Below, piece after piece: positions 54,595 to 63,314 of a DNA stretch of 64,000 nucleotides. The notes beneath the pieces are model-generated. The model was given only the letters and a program-made list of their open reading frames with translations, was not told where the DNA came from and made no database searches. This stretch comes from Halarcobacter ebronensis (GTDB lineage Bacteria; Campylobacterota; Campylobacteria; Campylobacterales; Arcobacteraceae). Made by a program: the position numbers and the translations under genes. The stretch is from the NCBI RefSeq assembly GCF_013201825.1, contig NZ_CP053836.1, positions 620,001 to 684,000 on the forward strand. Direction: 5' to 3'. The first letter of the stretch is position 1. Each line of letters begins with the position of its first letter.

Positions 54595-55488
54595 TCAAAC
54601 ATTTTCAAGAGTTCGGTATTTTTGAGGGGTGTAATTAACTCTTTTTTTAAAAAAATTTATGAAATGTGCTGAGTCTTCATATCCAAGTGAGTATGAAATT
54701 TCATTTACTTTCCATGAGCTGTGTTTTAATAAAATTTTTGCTTCATCAAGTATTCTTGAAGCAATAATCTCACTTGTAGTTTTTGAAGTGGTCTCTTTTA
54801 ATATTCTATTTAGATGATTTGTATGAATATCTAATAGTCTTGAATAATCATTTGGATTTTTAAGTTCTAATCTTTCATAGGGTAAATTTATAGGAAATTG
54901 TCTCTCTAAAAGATCATTAAAAAGTGTTGATATCTTATTTTTTTTATTTTTAGGTTCAATATAAGACTCTTTTGCAGGTTCCATTCTCATTGCAAGATGA
55001 ATAAGCTCTAGTGTTAGGTTTCTTAATAAATCATCTTTATATTCATAGTCAGAGTTTATCTCTTTTTCCATCTCTAAAAATATTTTTTCACATCTAATTA
55101 AACTATCTTCATCCAATAAAAAAAGTTTGTTTTGATTTGGTTTGAAAACGGGATAATCTCTTACTTTACCAAAATAGTGAAAGAAGGATTCTGTAAAAAT
55201 ACAAAAATATCCATCTTTCTTACCATCTAAAGAGTCCCAACTATATGGAACCAAAGGATCAGAGAACATCAAAGCATATTTGTCACTTTGAACTGTTTTT
55301 TGAGCATAGTGAATTCTATTTTTCCCCTTTAAAAGAGTTATTTTAAAATAATCTTTTCTACTATAAGGTAAAGTAGAACAATTTAAATGATCACCTCTTT
55401 TGAAAATATTAAAATGACCAATATCACTATTAATATTTTGGGGTAATGCTACTGATATTCTTTGATAAAATTCTTCTAAACTTTCCAT
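54595..55488 (-). CDS. AraC-family transcriptional regulator
   Basis: The 297-residue product has an N-terminal cupin-like sensing part (about 15-150). The C-terminal pair of helix-turn-helix motifs (about 200-295) includes THTNHLNRILKETTSKTTSEII and VNEISYSLGYEDSAHFINFFKKRVNYTPQKYR, the classic AraC/XylS signature. It probably responds to a small molecule and regulates the adjacent MFS gene. The start lies 13 bases downstream of the mnmA stop. Confidence 0.93.
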   Translation of the reverse strand: MESLEEFYQRISVALPQNINSDIGHFNIFKRGDHLNCSTLPYSRKDYFKITLLKGKNRIHYAQKTVQSDKYALMFSDPLVPYSWDSLDGKKDGYFCIFTESFFHYFGKVRDYPVFKPNQNKLFLLDEDSLIRCEKIFLEMEKEINSDYEYKDDLLRNLTLELIHLAMRMEPAKESYIEPKNKKNKISTLFNDLLERQFPINLPYERLELKNPNDYSRLLDIHTNHLNRILKETTSKTTSEIIASRILDEAKILLKHSSWKVNEISYSLGYEDSAHFINFFKKRVNYTPQKYRTLENV

Positions 55489-55501
55489 AAAAAATTATAC
55501 A

Positions 55502-56533
55502 CTATTTAGTGTTTTTTATCCACCCGCTACCTAATACCTTTTCATCTTTATAAAAAACTGCAAGCTGTCCTGAAGCTACCCCAAAAACTGGCTCTTTTAG
55601 CTCAATTTGTCCTTTGTTGTTTTCAAGTTTTACATGACAAGGTGTAGATTTTGATCTATATCTTAACTTAACAGTACAGTCAAACTCTTTTTCATCAATA
55701 AACATATTAAGATTTTCAATCTCAACACTATTTATCTCTAAAGCCTCTTTTTTACCAACAATAATAGTATTGTCTGTTGGATTTAGTTTAGTAACAAAGT
55801 GAGGTTCATGGGCACCATCAACTGTAAAACCTCTTCTTTTACCAATTGTATAGTGCATATATCCTTTATGTTTTCCTACAACATTTCCCTCTTCATCTAA
55901 AACATTTCCAGGCATATCAATATTTGCATGTCTTTTTACCACATCAGTATAAACAGTCTCAACAAAACAGATCTCTTGTGACTCATTTTTCTCTGTAATT
56001 CTTTTATAAGCTGAATCTAGTTTTTCACCAAATTTGATAATATCCTCTTTTTTATATGTGCTAAGTGGAAACATCATATAAGGAAGTGCTTCTTTAGTTA
56101 CTTGTGATAAAAAATAGCTTTGATCTTTTGTTTTATCATCAGCTTCATAAAAAAACTCTCCATCTGTTTTTGCATAGTGACCAGTTGCAAGATATGAAGC
56201 TCCATGCTCTTTTGCAAAATCAAGCATTGCTCCAAATTTAATCTGTCTATTACATTTTACACATGGATTTGGTGTAGTTCCTTCTAAGTATGAGTTAACA
56301 AAGTAGTCATAAACTTCCTCTTTAAACTCATCTGCCAAATCTAAAATATGGTATTTTATACCTAAGAAATTAGCAACATCTTTTATATAACCAAGATTTT
56401 TTTCGTGATAACCGTCTGTTCTGTTATGAAGTTTTAGGTAGATTCCTTCTACTTCATATCCTTCGTTTTGTAGCATATATGCCGTAACCGATGAGTCAAT
56501 TCCTCCACTCATCCCAACCATTACTTTTTTCAT
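55502..56533 (-). CDS. mnmA: tRNA-specific 2-thiouridylase MnmA
   Basis: The 343-residue product has the PP-loop SGGIDSSVTAYML. The first catalytic cysteine is in NPCVKCNRQIKFG and the second in SQEICFVE. ATGHYAK and YTIGKRRG are also present. It thiolates U34 of tRNA Lys, Glu and Gln. It is slightly shorter than E. coli MnmA (368). Its stop is 13 bases from the AraC-family start on the same strand, and folK lies 89 bases upstream. Confidence 0.96.
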   Translation of the reverse strand: MKKVMVGMSGGIDSSVTAYMLQNEGYEVEGIYLKLHNRTDGYHEKNLGYIKDVANFLGIKYHILDLADEFKEEVYDYFVNSYLEGTTPNPCVKCNRQIKFGAMLDFAKEHGASYLATGHYAKTDGEFFYEADDKTKDQSYFLSQVTKEALPYMMFPLSTYKKEDIIKFGEKLDSAYKRITEKNESQEICFVETVYTDVVKRHANIDMPGNVLDEEGNVVGKHKGYMHYTIGKRRGFTVDGAHEPHFVTKLNPTDNTIIVGKKEALEINSVEIENLNMFIDEKEFDCTVKLRYRSKSTPCHVKLENNKGQIELKEPVFGVASGQLAVFYKDEKVLGSGWIKNTK

Positions 56534-56622
56534 ATTTAACCTTTAAAAAGTCCCTTTTAGGAACTGAAATTTAATATCTACTTTAAAAGTAGTAAAATTC
56601 TAAAGAGAACAAAAAACTTGTT

Positions 56623-57099
56623 CTACATATATTTTAAAGGAATAGTCACTGACTCTCTATGGGCCCAATTTTTGTGAGGTATAATAAGTTTTTCTGTATT
56701 TATTTTTTTATTATCAAAAAAAATTATATCAATATCCAAGGTCCTAGGCGCATCTTGAAAGGATCGCTTTCTTCCCAATCTTTTCTCTAATCTTTGCATA
56801 CTCTTTAAAAAAGCATTTGGTGCTAGATTAGTTTTGAGCGCAATTATACCATTTAAAAAGTGATTCTGCTCCAAAAAACCAAAGGGAGGGTTTAGAAGTA
56901 GGGGAGAGGTTATAAGTACATCAAATCTTGTATCAGATTTTAAATATAAGAATAGTTTATCAAAGAATTTTTTTGTATTTCCAATATTTCCCCCAATACC
57001 GATAGTTACACAATACTTTTTGTTTGAGTTTATTTTGATTTTTCTAGGGAAATTGGAAGTTTTAAAAATAGTTAATTGTGAAGTCAATTTTTTTTTCAT
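56623..57099 (-). CDS. folK: 2-amino-4-hydroxy-6-hydroxymethyldihydropteridine pyrophosphokinase
   Basis: I chose the ATG at 57099 (MKKKLTSQLTIF, 158 residues); an in-frame TTG four codons upstream at 57111 is the alternative. The product has the HPPK signatures VTIGIGGNIGNTKKFFDKL, PPFGFLEQNHFLNG, and RTLDIDIIFFDNKKI, plus IPHKNWAHRESV. It pyrophosphorylates the pterin in folate synthesis. The first 25 residues are an unusual lysine-rich extension relative to short HPPK proteins, as in some Campylobacterota. Confidence 0.93.
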   Translation of the reverse strand: MKKKLTSQLTIFKTSNFPRKIKINSNKKYCVTIGIGGNIGNTKKFFDKLFLYLKSDTRFDVLITSPLLLNPPFGFLEQNHFLNGIIALKTNLAPNAFLKSMQRLEKRLGRKRSFQDAPRTLDIDIIFFDNKKINTEKLIIPHKNWAHRESVTIPLKYM

Positions 57100-57164
57100 A
57101 ATTTGTTCCAAAAAATATACATTATAAAATTAGTCAAGATTTATTTTTGTTAAAAAATCAAAAA

Positions 57165-58190
57165 TTATAGGATTTGTGCTTTACCATTTTTCATAACAAC
57201 AGTATCCTCAATTCTAACTCCAAATTCATTTGGCAAATAAATACCTGGTTCAATTGTAAATACCATGTTATCTTCAATAATAACATCAGATTTTGAGTTT
57301 ATATTTGGAAACTCATGGATATCAAGTCCAACTCCATGTCCTGTGCTATGTACAAAATAATCTCCATAACCACCTTTGGTTATTATTTCCCTAGTTAATT
57401 GGTCAATTTGAGAAGCTTTCATTCCAACCCTTGCTTTTTGGATTGCATTTAATTGAGCTTTTAGAACCAAATCATAAATTTTTTGGTGTTTTTTATTTTT
57501 GAATTTTTGTTCTCTTTTAAAATTGAAATTTTCAAAATTTACATTTGAGGTACAAGTTCTATCTGAACAATATCTTTTATATTTAACTCCAGCATCAACT
57601 AAAACCAAATCATTTAGTTTTAGTTTTGTTTTTGTTGGAAGTGCATGGGGTTTTGCTGCATTTTTATTTATTGCAACTATTGGGTCAAAACTTAAATCGT
57701 ATTTGCCACTATGACTTAGTTTTTCAATTGCTTTAAAGTGAAGATAGTTTTCACTTTGATTGTAACCATTTTTTCTAATATATTTAGCAAGTTCTTTAAA
57801 ACCAGCTCTTCCAATATTTGCAGCTTTTTTTAGAAGTTCTATCTCTTCATCACTTTTGATGATTCTTTTTTGTTTAGAAAAATTCTCTATTGCTTCAAAT
57901 TTTGTTTTTGTATTTTCTACTACTTTTTGATAAAAAGAGAGTTTGAAGTCATTTGGATCAAAAGTTATCTTTTTGATTTTTGATTTTTTTAATATATTTT
58001 TTACATCTTCAACAAGGTCAGAACTCTGTACAACTTCGCACCCTTTTGCAAACTCTTTTGCCTCAGTTGTGTATCTTGCATCAGTTATAAAATATTTGTC
58101 ATCTCCTAGGTTTAAAAAAACTACATTGTCGCATGAGAAGCCACATTCATAATATATTGCATTTTCATTTAGTAAAATGTAGTTCTTCAT
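57165..58190 (-). CDS. M24-family aminopeptidase (Xaa-Pro type)
   Basis: The 341-residue product has a small N-terminal domain (1-120) and a pita-bread metallopeptidase domain. Metal ligands fit the family: DAGVKYKRYCSDRTCTS, HSTGHGVGLDIHEFPNI, FTIEPGIYLPNEFGVRIEDTV, here in part. It removes N-terminal residues before proline in peptides in the cytoplasm. Substrate choice (PepP versus PepQ) cannot be fixed. It is divergent from aroQ, with 67 bases between the starts, and folK lies downstream on the same strand. Confidence 0.9.
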   Translation of the reverse strand: MKNYILLNENAIYYECGFSCDNVVFLNLGDDKYFITDARYTTEAKEFAKGCEVVQSSDLVEDVKNILKKSKIKKITFDPNDFKLSFYQKVVENTKTKFEAIENFSKQKRIIKSDEEIELLKKAANIGRAGFKELAKYIRKNGYNQSENYLHFKAIEKLSHSGKYDLSFDPIVAINKNAAKPHALPTKTKLKLNDLVLVDAGVKYKRYCSDRTCTSNVNFENFNFKREQKFKNKKHQKIYDLVLKAQLNAIQKARVGMKASQIDQLTREIITKGGYGDYFVHSTGHGVGLDIHEFPNINSKSDVIIEDNMVFTIEPGIYLPNEFGVRIEDTVVMKNGKAQIL

Positions 58191-58220
58191 AGTTTTCCTT
58201 TTAATTAAACAAAATTAGAA

Positions 58221-58226
58221 TATAAT
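58221..58226 (+). promoter_or_regulatory. Putative -10 element of aroQ
   Basis: TATAAT 32 bases before the aroQ ATG, in the 67-base divergent gap with the peptidase gene. AAAGGAAA serves as the ribosome site. No clear -35 box is visible. Confidence 0.5.
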
Positions 58227-58257
58227 CTTACCCAAAAATTATAAAAGGAAATATAAT

Positions 58258-58746
58258 ATGAAAATAGCGGTAATTCAAGGTCCAAATCTAAATATGTTAG
58301 GAATTAGAGAACAACATATTTATGGTCCGATGAGTTTAGAACAAATTCATGAACAAATGAAAGCTGGTGCAGCTCAAAATGGTGTTGAGTTAGAATTTTT
58401 TCAGTCAAATCTTGAGGGTGAAATAGTTGATAGAATCCAAGAGTGTTTAGGTGAAGTGGATGGGATTTTAATTAACCCTGCAGCTTATTCTCACACTTCT
58501 ATTGCAATCAAAGATGCTTTAAGTGCAGTAAATTTACCAACAATTGAAGTACATATTTCAAATATTTATAAAAGAGAAGAGTATAGACAAAAATCAGTTA
58601 CAGCAGCTGCAGTAACAGGTGTTATTACAGGTTTTGGTCCATTTGGTTATCATATGGGACTTATGGCTTTAACTCAAATTATCTCTGAAGTAAAAGCAGT
58701 TCAAGCTCAACAACAAAAAGCTCAAGCTGAAGCTCAACAAAAATAA
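58258..58746 (+). CDS. aroQ: Type II 3-dehydroquinate dehydratase
   Basis: The 162-residue product is a type II dehydroquinase with [17 protein letters not shown] (including the catalytic tyrosine and loop), [29 protein letters not shown], and [17 protein letters not shown]. It makes 3-dehydroshikimate in the aromatic pathway. A glutamine- and alanine-rich tail of about 16 residues ([14 protein letters not shown]) extends the normal fold. The next gene starts 2 bases after its stop. Confidence 0.96.
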   Translation: MKIAVIQGPNLNMLGIREQHIYGPMSLEQIHEQMKAGAAQNGVELEFFQSNLEGEIVDRIQECLGEVDGILINPAAYSHTSIAIKDALSAVNLPTIEVHISNIYKREEYRQKSVTAAAVTGVITGFGPFGYHMGLMALTQIISEVKAVQAQQQKAQAEAQQK

Positions 58747-58748
58747 CT

Positions 58749-59978
58749 ATGAAAGCATTAAAAGCATCGTGGGTTTTAACTTGTGATGAAAATAGTACCA
58801 TTATAAAAGATGGTGCTATTGTTTATGATAAAAAAATCATTGATGTAGCAACTTATGAATTTATAAAAGAGAAATATCCCTCTTTGGAGATTCAAGATTT
58901 AGGTGAAAACTCAGTTTTAATGCCAGGCCTTATAAACTCTCATATCCATTTAGAGTTCTCTTCAAATACAACAACACTAAAATATGGTAACTTTTTAACT
59001 TGGCTTAATTCAGTTATAACCTCAAGGGAAAAACTTGTTGAAAAAGCAACAAAAAGCCTAATAAAAGAGAAATTGGACTTTATAAAAAGAAGTGGAACAA
59101 CAACAATTGGAGCAATCTCTTCTTATTCATTTGATTTAGATTCTTGTTTTGAATCTGATTTAAATGTTGTTTATTTTAATGAAGTTATTGGAAGCAAACC
59201 AGATATGATAGATACTCTTTTCTCAGATTTTAAATCTAGATTAGAGCTTTCTAAAAAGAGAAAAAGAGAGGGATTTTATCCTAGTGTTGCAATTCACTCT
59301 CCATACTCTGTTCACCCTTTTTTAGTAAGAGAGTCATTAAAACTTGCAAGAGAAGAGAATTTAAAAGTTTCTGCTCACTTTTTAGAATCACCACAAGAGT
59401 TTGAGTGGTTACATAAAGATGAAGGTGGTTTTTTAGAGTTTTTTAAAAACTTTTTAGGACAAGAAAAAGCTGTTACAAAACCAATGCAGTTTTTAGAACA
59501 GTTTAGTAAAATAGATACTCTTTCTTTTTCCCATTGTGTAGAGGCATCAAACAATGATTTAGAAAAAATAAAAGAGTTAGGGGCGGTAATAAATCATTGT
59601 GCAACTTCAAATAGAGTTTTAAATAACTCTAAACTTGATATAGAAAAACTAATAGATATAAATCTTCCTTTTTCTATTGGAACAGATGGCTTGAGCTCTA
59701 ATAACTCTTTGTCTATGTTTGATGAGTTAAGAAATGCACTTATGATTCATACTTCACATGATATTGTAAAATTAGCCAAACTTTTAGTTAAAGCTGCTAC
59801 AAAAAATGGTGCTTTGGCATTAGGTTTAAACAAAGGTGAACTTAAAAAAGGTTTTGATGCTGATATAATAGCAATCTTCTTACCTGATGAGGTAGAAGAT
59901 GAAGAGTATTTAGAAATGAATATAATTTTACATATAAAAAATACAGATAAAACTATCATTGGAGGTATTGATGTTTGA
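58749..59978 (+). CDS. Amidohydrolase, candidate aminofutalosine deaminase
   Basis: The 409-residue product is a metal-dependent amidohydrolase of the deaminase type. Metal and active-site segments are NSHIHLEFS (HxH), VSAHFLESP, LSFSHCVEA, and IGTDGLSSNN. Related Campylobacterota proteins have been shown to deaminate 6-amino-6-deoxyfutalosine, a step of menaquinone synthesis by the futalosine route. That fits ubiE at 2838-3548. Other deaminations, of adenosine- or guanine-like substrates, are not excluded. It overlaps sppA by 8 bases and follows aroQ by 2 bases. Confidence 0.8.
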   Translation: MKALKASWVLTCDENSTIIKDGAIVYDKKIIDVATYEFIKEKYPSLEIQDLGENSVLMPGLINSHIHLEFSSNTTTLKYGNFLTWLNSVITSREKLVEKATKSLIKEKLDFIKRSGTTTIGAISSYSFDLDSCFESDLNVVYFNEVIGSKPDMIDTLFSDFKSRLELSKKRKREGFYPSVAIHSPYSVHPFLVRESLKLAREENLKVSAHFLESPQEFEWLHKDEGGFLEFFKNFLGQEKAVTKPMQFLEQFSKIDTLSFSHCVEASNNDLEKIKELGAVINHCATSNRVLNNSKLDIEKLIDINLPFSIGTDGLSSNNSLSMFDELRNALMIHTSHDIVKLAKLLVKAATKNGALALGLNKGELKKGFDADIIAIFLPDEVEDEEYLEMNIILHIKNTDKTIIGGIDV

Positions 59979-60858
59979 TACTTTAAAAAAACTATTTTAT
60001 CCTATTATTGCGATACTTGATTTTATTACAAAATATTTTAAAACAATAGTCTTTTTAACAATCATCTATTTTGTTGTTTCAAGTTCAAATGATGCAACAA
60101 GTGGAAATGGCTTAGAACAGGCAAATTTGCAAAAAATTGAGCTATTTGGTCCAATTATGAGTATTGAAAAAGTTATGGAACAAATAGATGAAGCTAAAAG
60201 AAATAGCAATATAAAAGGTGTTCTTTTAGATGTTAACTCTCCTGGTGGTGCAGTTGCTCCTTCTGTTGAACTTTCACATGCAATAAAAGAGTTAAGTTCT
60301 GTAAAACCTGTTGTAGCTTATGCAAGTGGAGTTATGGCAAGTGGAAGTTATTATGCTTCAATTTGGGCAAATAAAATTGTTGCAAACCCTGGGGCTATGA
60401 TTGGTTCTATTGGAGTTATTTTTCAAGGTACAAATCTTGAAGAGCTAATGAATAAAATTGGAGTTAAAACCCAAACAATAAAAGCTGGAAAATATAAAGA
60501 GTCAGGAACCCCAACAAGAGCTTGGTCAGAACCAGAAAAGCAAGAGCTTGAAAAGGTTATAAATGACACATATCAAATGTTTGTAAGTGATGTGGCGAAG
60601 GCAAGAAAATTAAAAGTTCAAGACCATACAAAATTTGCAGATGCACATATTTTTACCTCTTCTCAAGCAAAAGAGGTTGGTTTGGTTGATGATGTTGCAA
60701 CTCTTACTTATGCAAAAAATTTGATTATAAAACTATCAAAAGTTGATAAGCCTTCTTGGAAAAAAGAGGATAAATTTGATAAGTTTTTAGACAGAGTTAT
60801 AAGTGAAGCTGTAACAAACTTCTCTGTTATGTTTAACTCAACTTTAAAAGCCTATTAA
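59971..60858 (+). CDS. sppA: Signal peptide peptidase SppA
   Basis: I chose the ATG at 59971 with GGAGG upstream (MFDTLKKLFYPIIAILDF, 295 residues). The product has an N-terminal membrane segment (about 24-41) and a ClpP-type serine protease domain: LLDVNSPGGAV, YASGVMASGSYYAS with the catalytic serine, GSIGVIF, and the lysine in IKAGKYKESGTPTR. It degrades cleaved signal peptides in the membrane. It has the short 36K-like form rather than the long E. coli form. A terminator follows. Confidence 0.94.
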   Translation: MFDTLKKLFYPIIAILDFITKYFKTIVFLTIIYFVVSSSNDATSGNGLEQANLQKIELFGPIMSIEKVMEQIDEAKRNSNIKGVLLDVNSPGGAVAPSVELSHAIKELSSVKPVVAYASGVMASGSYYASIWANKIVANPGAMIGSIGVIFQGTNLEELMNKIGVKTQTIKAGKYKESGTPTRAWSEPEKQELEKVINDTYQMFVSDVAKARKLKVQDHTKFADAHIFTSSQAKEVGLVDDVATLTYAKNLIIKLSKVDKPSWKKEDKFDKFLDRVISEAVTNFSVMFNSTLKAY

Positions 60859-60859
60859 A

Positions 60860-60890
60860 AAAGGGAGAAGAGTAAAACTCTCCTCCCTTT
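60860..60890. terminator. Terminator between convergent sppA and ackA
   Basis: AAAGGGAG (60860-60867) pairs with CTCCCTTT (60883-60890), and AGAGT (60869-60873) pairs with ACTCT (60877-60881) inside, with one A-C mismatch between. A-rich and T-rich flanks fit termination in both directions. Confidence 0.8.
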
Positions 60891-60927
60891 ATCTTATTAT
60901 TCAGTATTAGGTTTGACTTCTAATTTT

Positions 60928-62133
60928 TTAACAAGATTTATTTCCCATAACAACTTTATAAGTGTCATTAGCAATTACATACTCTTCATTTGTTGGAATA
61001 ACAAAGATTCTTGAGTGTGAACCATTTGTTGCAATGTCTCTTGCATCTTTTCTTCTTTTATTATTTTTTACTGGGTCTAAAACTAATCCCATTGCATCTA
61101 ATCCTGCACAAACTTTCTCTCTAATAAGTGCAGCATTTTCACCAATCCCCCCAGTAAAACATAAAGCATCAACACCATCAAGTGCAGCAACATAAGAACC
61201 AACATATTTTTTGATATTATAAGCAACCATATCAACAGCTAATCTGCATCTATCATCACCTGCTGTCATACCATCTAACACCTCTCTTAAGTCAGAGGAT
61301 TTTCCAGAGATTCCTAAAATACCAGATTTTTTGTTCATAACATTTAATGCTTCATCAATAGTGATTCCCTCTTGGCTCATCATATATTGTAGTGCACCAG
61401 CACCAACATCTCCAGATCTAGTACCCATCATAAGACCTTGAACAGGAGTAAGACCCATTGAAGTATCAATACATTTCCCATTGTAAACAGCAGAAACAGA
61501 TGAACCATTTCCTAAGTGACAAACAATAATTCTTGTATTGTGTTTTTTATCTAACATTTGTCTAGCTTCATTTGAAACATAGTAGTGACTTGTACCATGG
61601 AAACCATATTTTCTAATACCATGTTTAGTATATTGATCATATGGCAGAGCATACATATAAGCATAATCAGGCATAGTTTGGTGAAATGCAGTATCAAAAA
61701 CAGCAACATTTGGTTTTCCAGGCATTAACTCTTGGCAGATCTCCATACCAAGAATATTTGCTGGGTTATGAAGTGGAGCTAAAGGTATTAATCTTTTCAT
61801 TGTGTCAATAACTTTATTTGTTACCATTACTGAACCTGAGAATTCTTCTCCTCCGTGAACTGCTCTATGCCCAATTGCTTCAATATCATTTATTGAATCA
61901 ATAACCTTACCTTCACCCACAGTTAAAGTAGATAAAACAGCTTCAATAGCTTCTTTGTGTGTAGGCATGTCAATCTCTAACTTAAGCTCTTTGCCATCCC
62001 CATACTCATGCTTTAATACCCCATCTATACCAATTCTCTCACAAATCCCTGATGCAAAAACTTTTTTTATCACTGGATTCATTAATTGATACTTTAATGA
62101 TGAACTACCTGCGTTTAAAATAAATACTAACAT
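60928..62133 (-). CDS. ackA: Acetate kinase (first copy, complete)
   Basis: The 401-residue product is AckA with the N-terminal FILNAGSSSLKYQLMN, RKYGFHGTSHYYV, CHLGNGSSVSAV, MGLTPVQGLMMGTRSGD, and FTGGIGENAALIRE. It interconverts acetate and acetyl phosphate with ATP. It lies 19 bases downstream of pta on the same strand, so the two form the usual operon. Several long stretches are identical in DNA to the second ackA copy at 63315-64000. Confidence 0.97.
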   Translation of the reverse strand: MLVFILNAGSSSLKYQLMNPVIKKVFASGICERIGIDGVLKHEYGDGKELKLEIDMPTHKEAIEAVLSTLTVGEGKVIDSINDIEAIGHRAVHGGEEFSGSVMVTNKVIDTMKRLIPLAPLHNPANILGMEICQELMPGKPNVAVFDTAFHQTMPDYAYMYALPYDQYTKHGIRKYGFHGTSHYYVSNEARQMLDKKHNTRIIVCHLGNGSSVSAVYNGKCIDTSMGLTPVQGLMMGTRSGDVGAGALQYMMSQEGITIDEALNVMNKKSGILGISGKSSDLREVLDGMTAGDDRCRLAVDMVAYNIKKYVGSYVAALDGVDALCFTGGIGENAALIREKVCAGLDAMGLVLDPVKNNKRRKDARDIATNGSHSRIFVIPTNEEYVIANDTYKVVMGNKSC

Positions 62134-62152
62134 GTCTTTTCCCCTTCTTTTA

Positions 62153-63145
62153 TTAACATTGTGTTGCTGTTATAGCTACTAAGTTTGCAATGTCTTCTAC
62201 TGAACACCCTCTTGATAAGTCATTTACTGGTTTTGCTAATCCTTGTACAATTGGTCCATGCGCTTGTGCATTTGCAAATCTTTGTACTAATTTATACCCT
62301 ATATTTCCAGATTGTAAATCAGGGAATACTAATATATTAGCTTTTCCTGCTACTTTTGAATCTGGCGCTTTTTTTGCTCCAATTGCTTCAACTATTGCTG
62401 CATCCGCTTGCATCTCTCCATCAAAAGCAAAATCAACAGCTCTATCTTTTAATATTTGAACTGCCTCTTGTACTTTTGATACAAGTGGATGTGAAGCACT
62501 TCCCATTGTAGAAAATGATAACATTGCTACTCTTGGCTCTAACCCTACAACTGATTTAGCTGTTGCTGCTGTACTAGAAGCAATGTCAGCTAATTGTTCT
62601 GCTGTTGGTTCTGGTAATACTGCACAATCTGCAAACAATAGAAGTCCATTGTCTCCAAATTTACCATCTGCTGTTTCCATTACAAATGCTGATGATACAG
62701 TTTTTATCCCTGGTGCTGTTTTTATTACTTGAATTCCTGCTCTTAATACATCAGCAGTTGGTGAGTTTGATCCTGCAACTAAGCCATCTGCATCACCTAG
62801 TCTTACCATCATACAACCAAAAAATCTAGGCTCACTAGTCATAAGTTCAGTTGCCTCTTCTTTAGTCATACATTTAGATTTTCTTAATTCCATTAATTCG
62901 TGAATATATTTATCTATTCCAGCATAAGATTTAGGATCGATAATCGTAGCACCTTCTATGTTGGCACCACATGAGTTTGCATCTGCTTTAATCTTCTCTT
63001 CGTTTCCAATTAAGATTACATTTGCAGTTTTCTCTTCCAAAACCATTGCCGTAGCTTTTAGGACTCTCTCATCCTCTGGTTCTGGAAGTACTATAGTTTT
63101 AAGCTCTCTTTTTGCATTCTCTTTAATACTCTCTATTAAACCCAT
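62153..63145 (-). CDS. pta: Phosphate acetyltransferase
   Basis: I chose the ATG at 63145 (MGLIESIKENAKRELKTIV, 330 residues) with AAGGGCAAGGA upstream; the frame is open to 63196 but with no support. It is the short Pta form: LPEPEDERVLKATAM, GLVAGSNSPTADVLRAGIQ, SFSTMGSASHP, FDGEMQADAAI, NILVFPDLQSGNIGYKLVQR, cited in pieces. It converts acetyl-CoA and phosphate to acetyl phosphate. It is flanked by two acetate kinase genes on the same strand. Confidence 0.96.
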   Translation of the reverse strand: MGLIESIKENAKRELKTIVLPEPEDERVLKATAMVLEEKTANVILIGNEEKIKADANSCGANIEGATIIDPKSYAGIDKYIHELMELRKSKCMTKEEATELMTSEPRFFGCMMVRLGDADGLVAGSNSPTADVLRAGIQVIKTAPGIKTVSSAFVMETADGKFGDNGLLLFADCAVLPEPTAEQLADIASSTAATAKSVVGLEPRVAMLSFSTMGSASHPLVSKVQEAVQILKDRAVDFAFDGEMQADAAIVEAIGAKKAPDSKVAGKANILVFPDLQSGNIGYKLVQRFANAQAHGPIVQGLAKPVNDLSRGCSVEDIANLVAITATQC

Positions 63146-63314
63146 TCCTTGCCCTTTCTTGTGAGTTGAATGAATTATAATATTGAAGAGTAGCATATAA
63201 ATAGCATTTATCTAAAAGCAATTATTTTTTGAAAATTTTACACAAAAATGTTTCTAGATGTTAAAAATAGTTACTTTTGATAATAAAAATGGATTCTCTT
63301 TCTATTATAAATTG

